DNA of 64,000 bases from Paraclostridium bifermentans. Lineage in GTDB: Bacteria > Bacillota > Clostridia > Peptostreptococcales > Peptostreptococcaceae. Below, one piece after another: positions 63,613-64,000 of the stretch (the first letter of the stretch is position 1; each line of letters begins with the position of its first letter). Location: the NCBI RefSeq assembly GCF_019916025.1, contig NZ_CP079737.1, positions 682,001 to 746,000 on the forward strand, read 5' to 3'. The position numbers and the translations under genes are program-made. A model generated the notes under the pieces. The model was not told the DNA's origin. It was given only the letters and a program-made list of their open reading frames with translations, and did not search any database.

Positions 63613-64000
63613 TTGATCATATCTACAAAAGAAATAAAGAAGTTTATAATAAGTGTTTTTATACCTATTATAGTTGGGTTTTCGAGTAGCTTTATATCTG
63701 AATTCTTAAGTCAAACAAATACAAGTACATATTATTCAAATTTAATAAAACCAGGTTTTTTCCCTCCTGGGTATATATTTCCTATAGTATGGACTATTTT
63801 GTACGTACTTATGGGGATATCAGCTTATTTAATTTCTAAAAAAGGATTGAATACTCTTAAAGTAAGAGATGCTATGTTTTATTATTACTTACAATTAGGA
63901 TTGAACTTTATATGGCCTATTTTATTCTTTGGATTAGGACTTAGATTCACAGCTTTGATAGTTATAGGACTTATGATAATAATTGTATTAATTATGATAA
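63613..64000 (+). CDS. tspO: TspO/MBR-family membrane protein (3' end missing)
   Basis: Open from a TTG at 63613 (AGAGGGTG upstream) to the right edge, 129 codons with no stop. Translation gives a first helix FIISVFIPIIVGFSSSFIS, then the TspO signature LIKPGFFPPGYIFPIVWTIL (Pro-Pro-rich, with the WT.LY motif), and a third helix YYLQLGLNFIWPILFFGL. TspO proteins bind tetrapyrroles and occur in membranes of many bacteria. The last one or two helices lie outside the window. Confidence 0.9.
   Translation, partial: MIISTKEIKKFIISVFIPIIVGFSSSFISEFLSQTNTSTYYSNLIKPGFFPPGYIFPIVWTILYVLMGISAYLISKKGLNTLKVRDAMFYYYLQLGLNFIWPILFFGLGLRFTALIVIGLMIIIVLIMI

Overview
The window is about 64 kb of very AT-rich DNA from a spore-forming anaerobic Firmicute. 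The best fit is the Peptostreptococcaceae (Clostridioides, Paraclostridium, Romboutsia or Terrisporobacter-like). The reasons are the low GC, strong GGAGG ribosome binding sites, GTG and TTG starts, spore genes (gpr, spoIIP), a HrcA/CIRCE heat-shock operon and selenocysteine machinery. Genus and species cannot be fixed from the sequence alone.

Layout. 1-2.8 kb: the 3' end of selB, then apbE, a NusG-II protein, ung and the selenocysteine tRNA (anticodon TCA). 2.9-9.9 kb: tcdA, a ComE-type metallo-beta-lactamase lipoprotein, two acyltransferase-like genes, a ComEC that lacks its own hydrolase domain, and holA. 10.3-22.8 kb: the conserved Firmicute backbone rpsT, gpr, spoIIP, lepA, hemW, hrcA-grpE-dnaK-dnaJ, with an APC permease inserted. 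59.3-63.5 kb: prmA, rsmE, mtaB, HIT protein, rpsU, yqeY, which in many Firmicutes directly follow dnaJ. A partial tspO runs off the end. The roughly 36.5 kb between dnaJ and prmA is therefore accessory relative to the usual gene order.

The accessory part has two halves. 22.9-34.5 kb holds transporters, regulators and small proteins. The most striking is a dicarboxylate/amino acid:cation symporter whose frame is crossed by one in-frame TGA at 25355-25357, followed at once by a SECIS-like hairpin. With selB and tRNA-Sec in the same window, the simplest reading is a selenocysteine-containing transporter, with Sec in the re-entrant gate loop (HP2). 34.7-57.5 kb is a host N-glycan foraging locus: a secreted GH85 endoglycosidase, an oligosaccharide ABC transporter (binding lipoprotein and two permeases, no ATPase), a YesM/YesN-type two-component system, a YesL-like protein, two GH38 alpha-mannosidases, a GH125 alpha-mannosidase, a GH1 enzyme, a ROK kinase and a GH31 alpha-glucosidase. 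The GH31 gene is frameshifted exactly at an (AT)6 tract. The inferred flow is extracellular release by GH85, import, cytoplasmic demannosylation, then phosphorylation of the freed sugar. Cre-like sites in the promoter regions suggest carbon catabolite control.

Four intergenic palindromes (232-361, 4375-4500, 37896-38020, 50972-51064) share a hairpin tip with an AA bulge on the 3' side and look like one repeated structured element. No CRISPR array, integrase, transposase or rRNA gene was seen.
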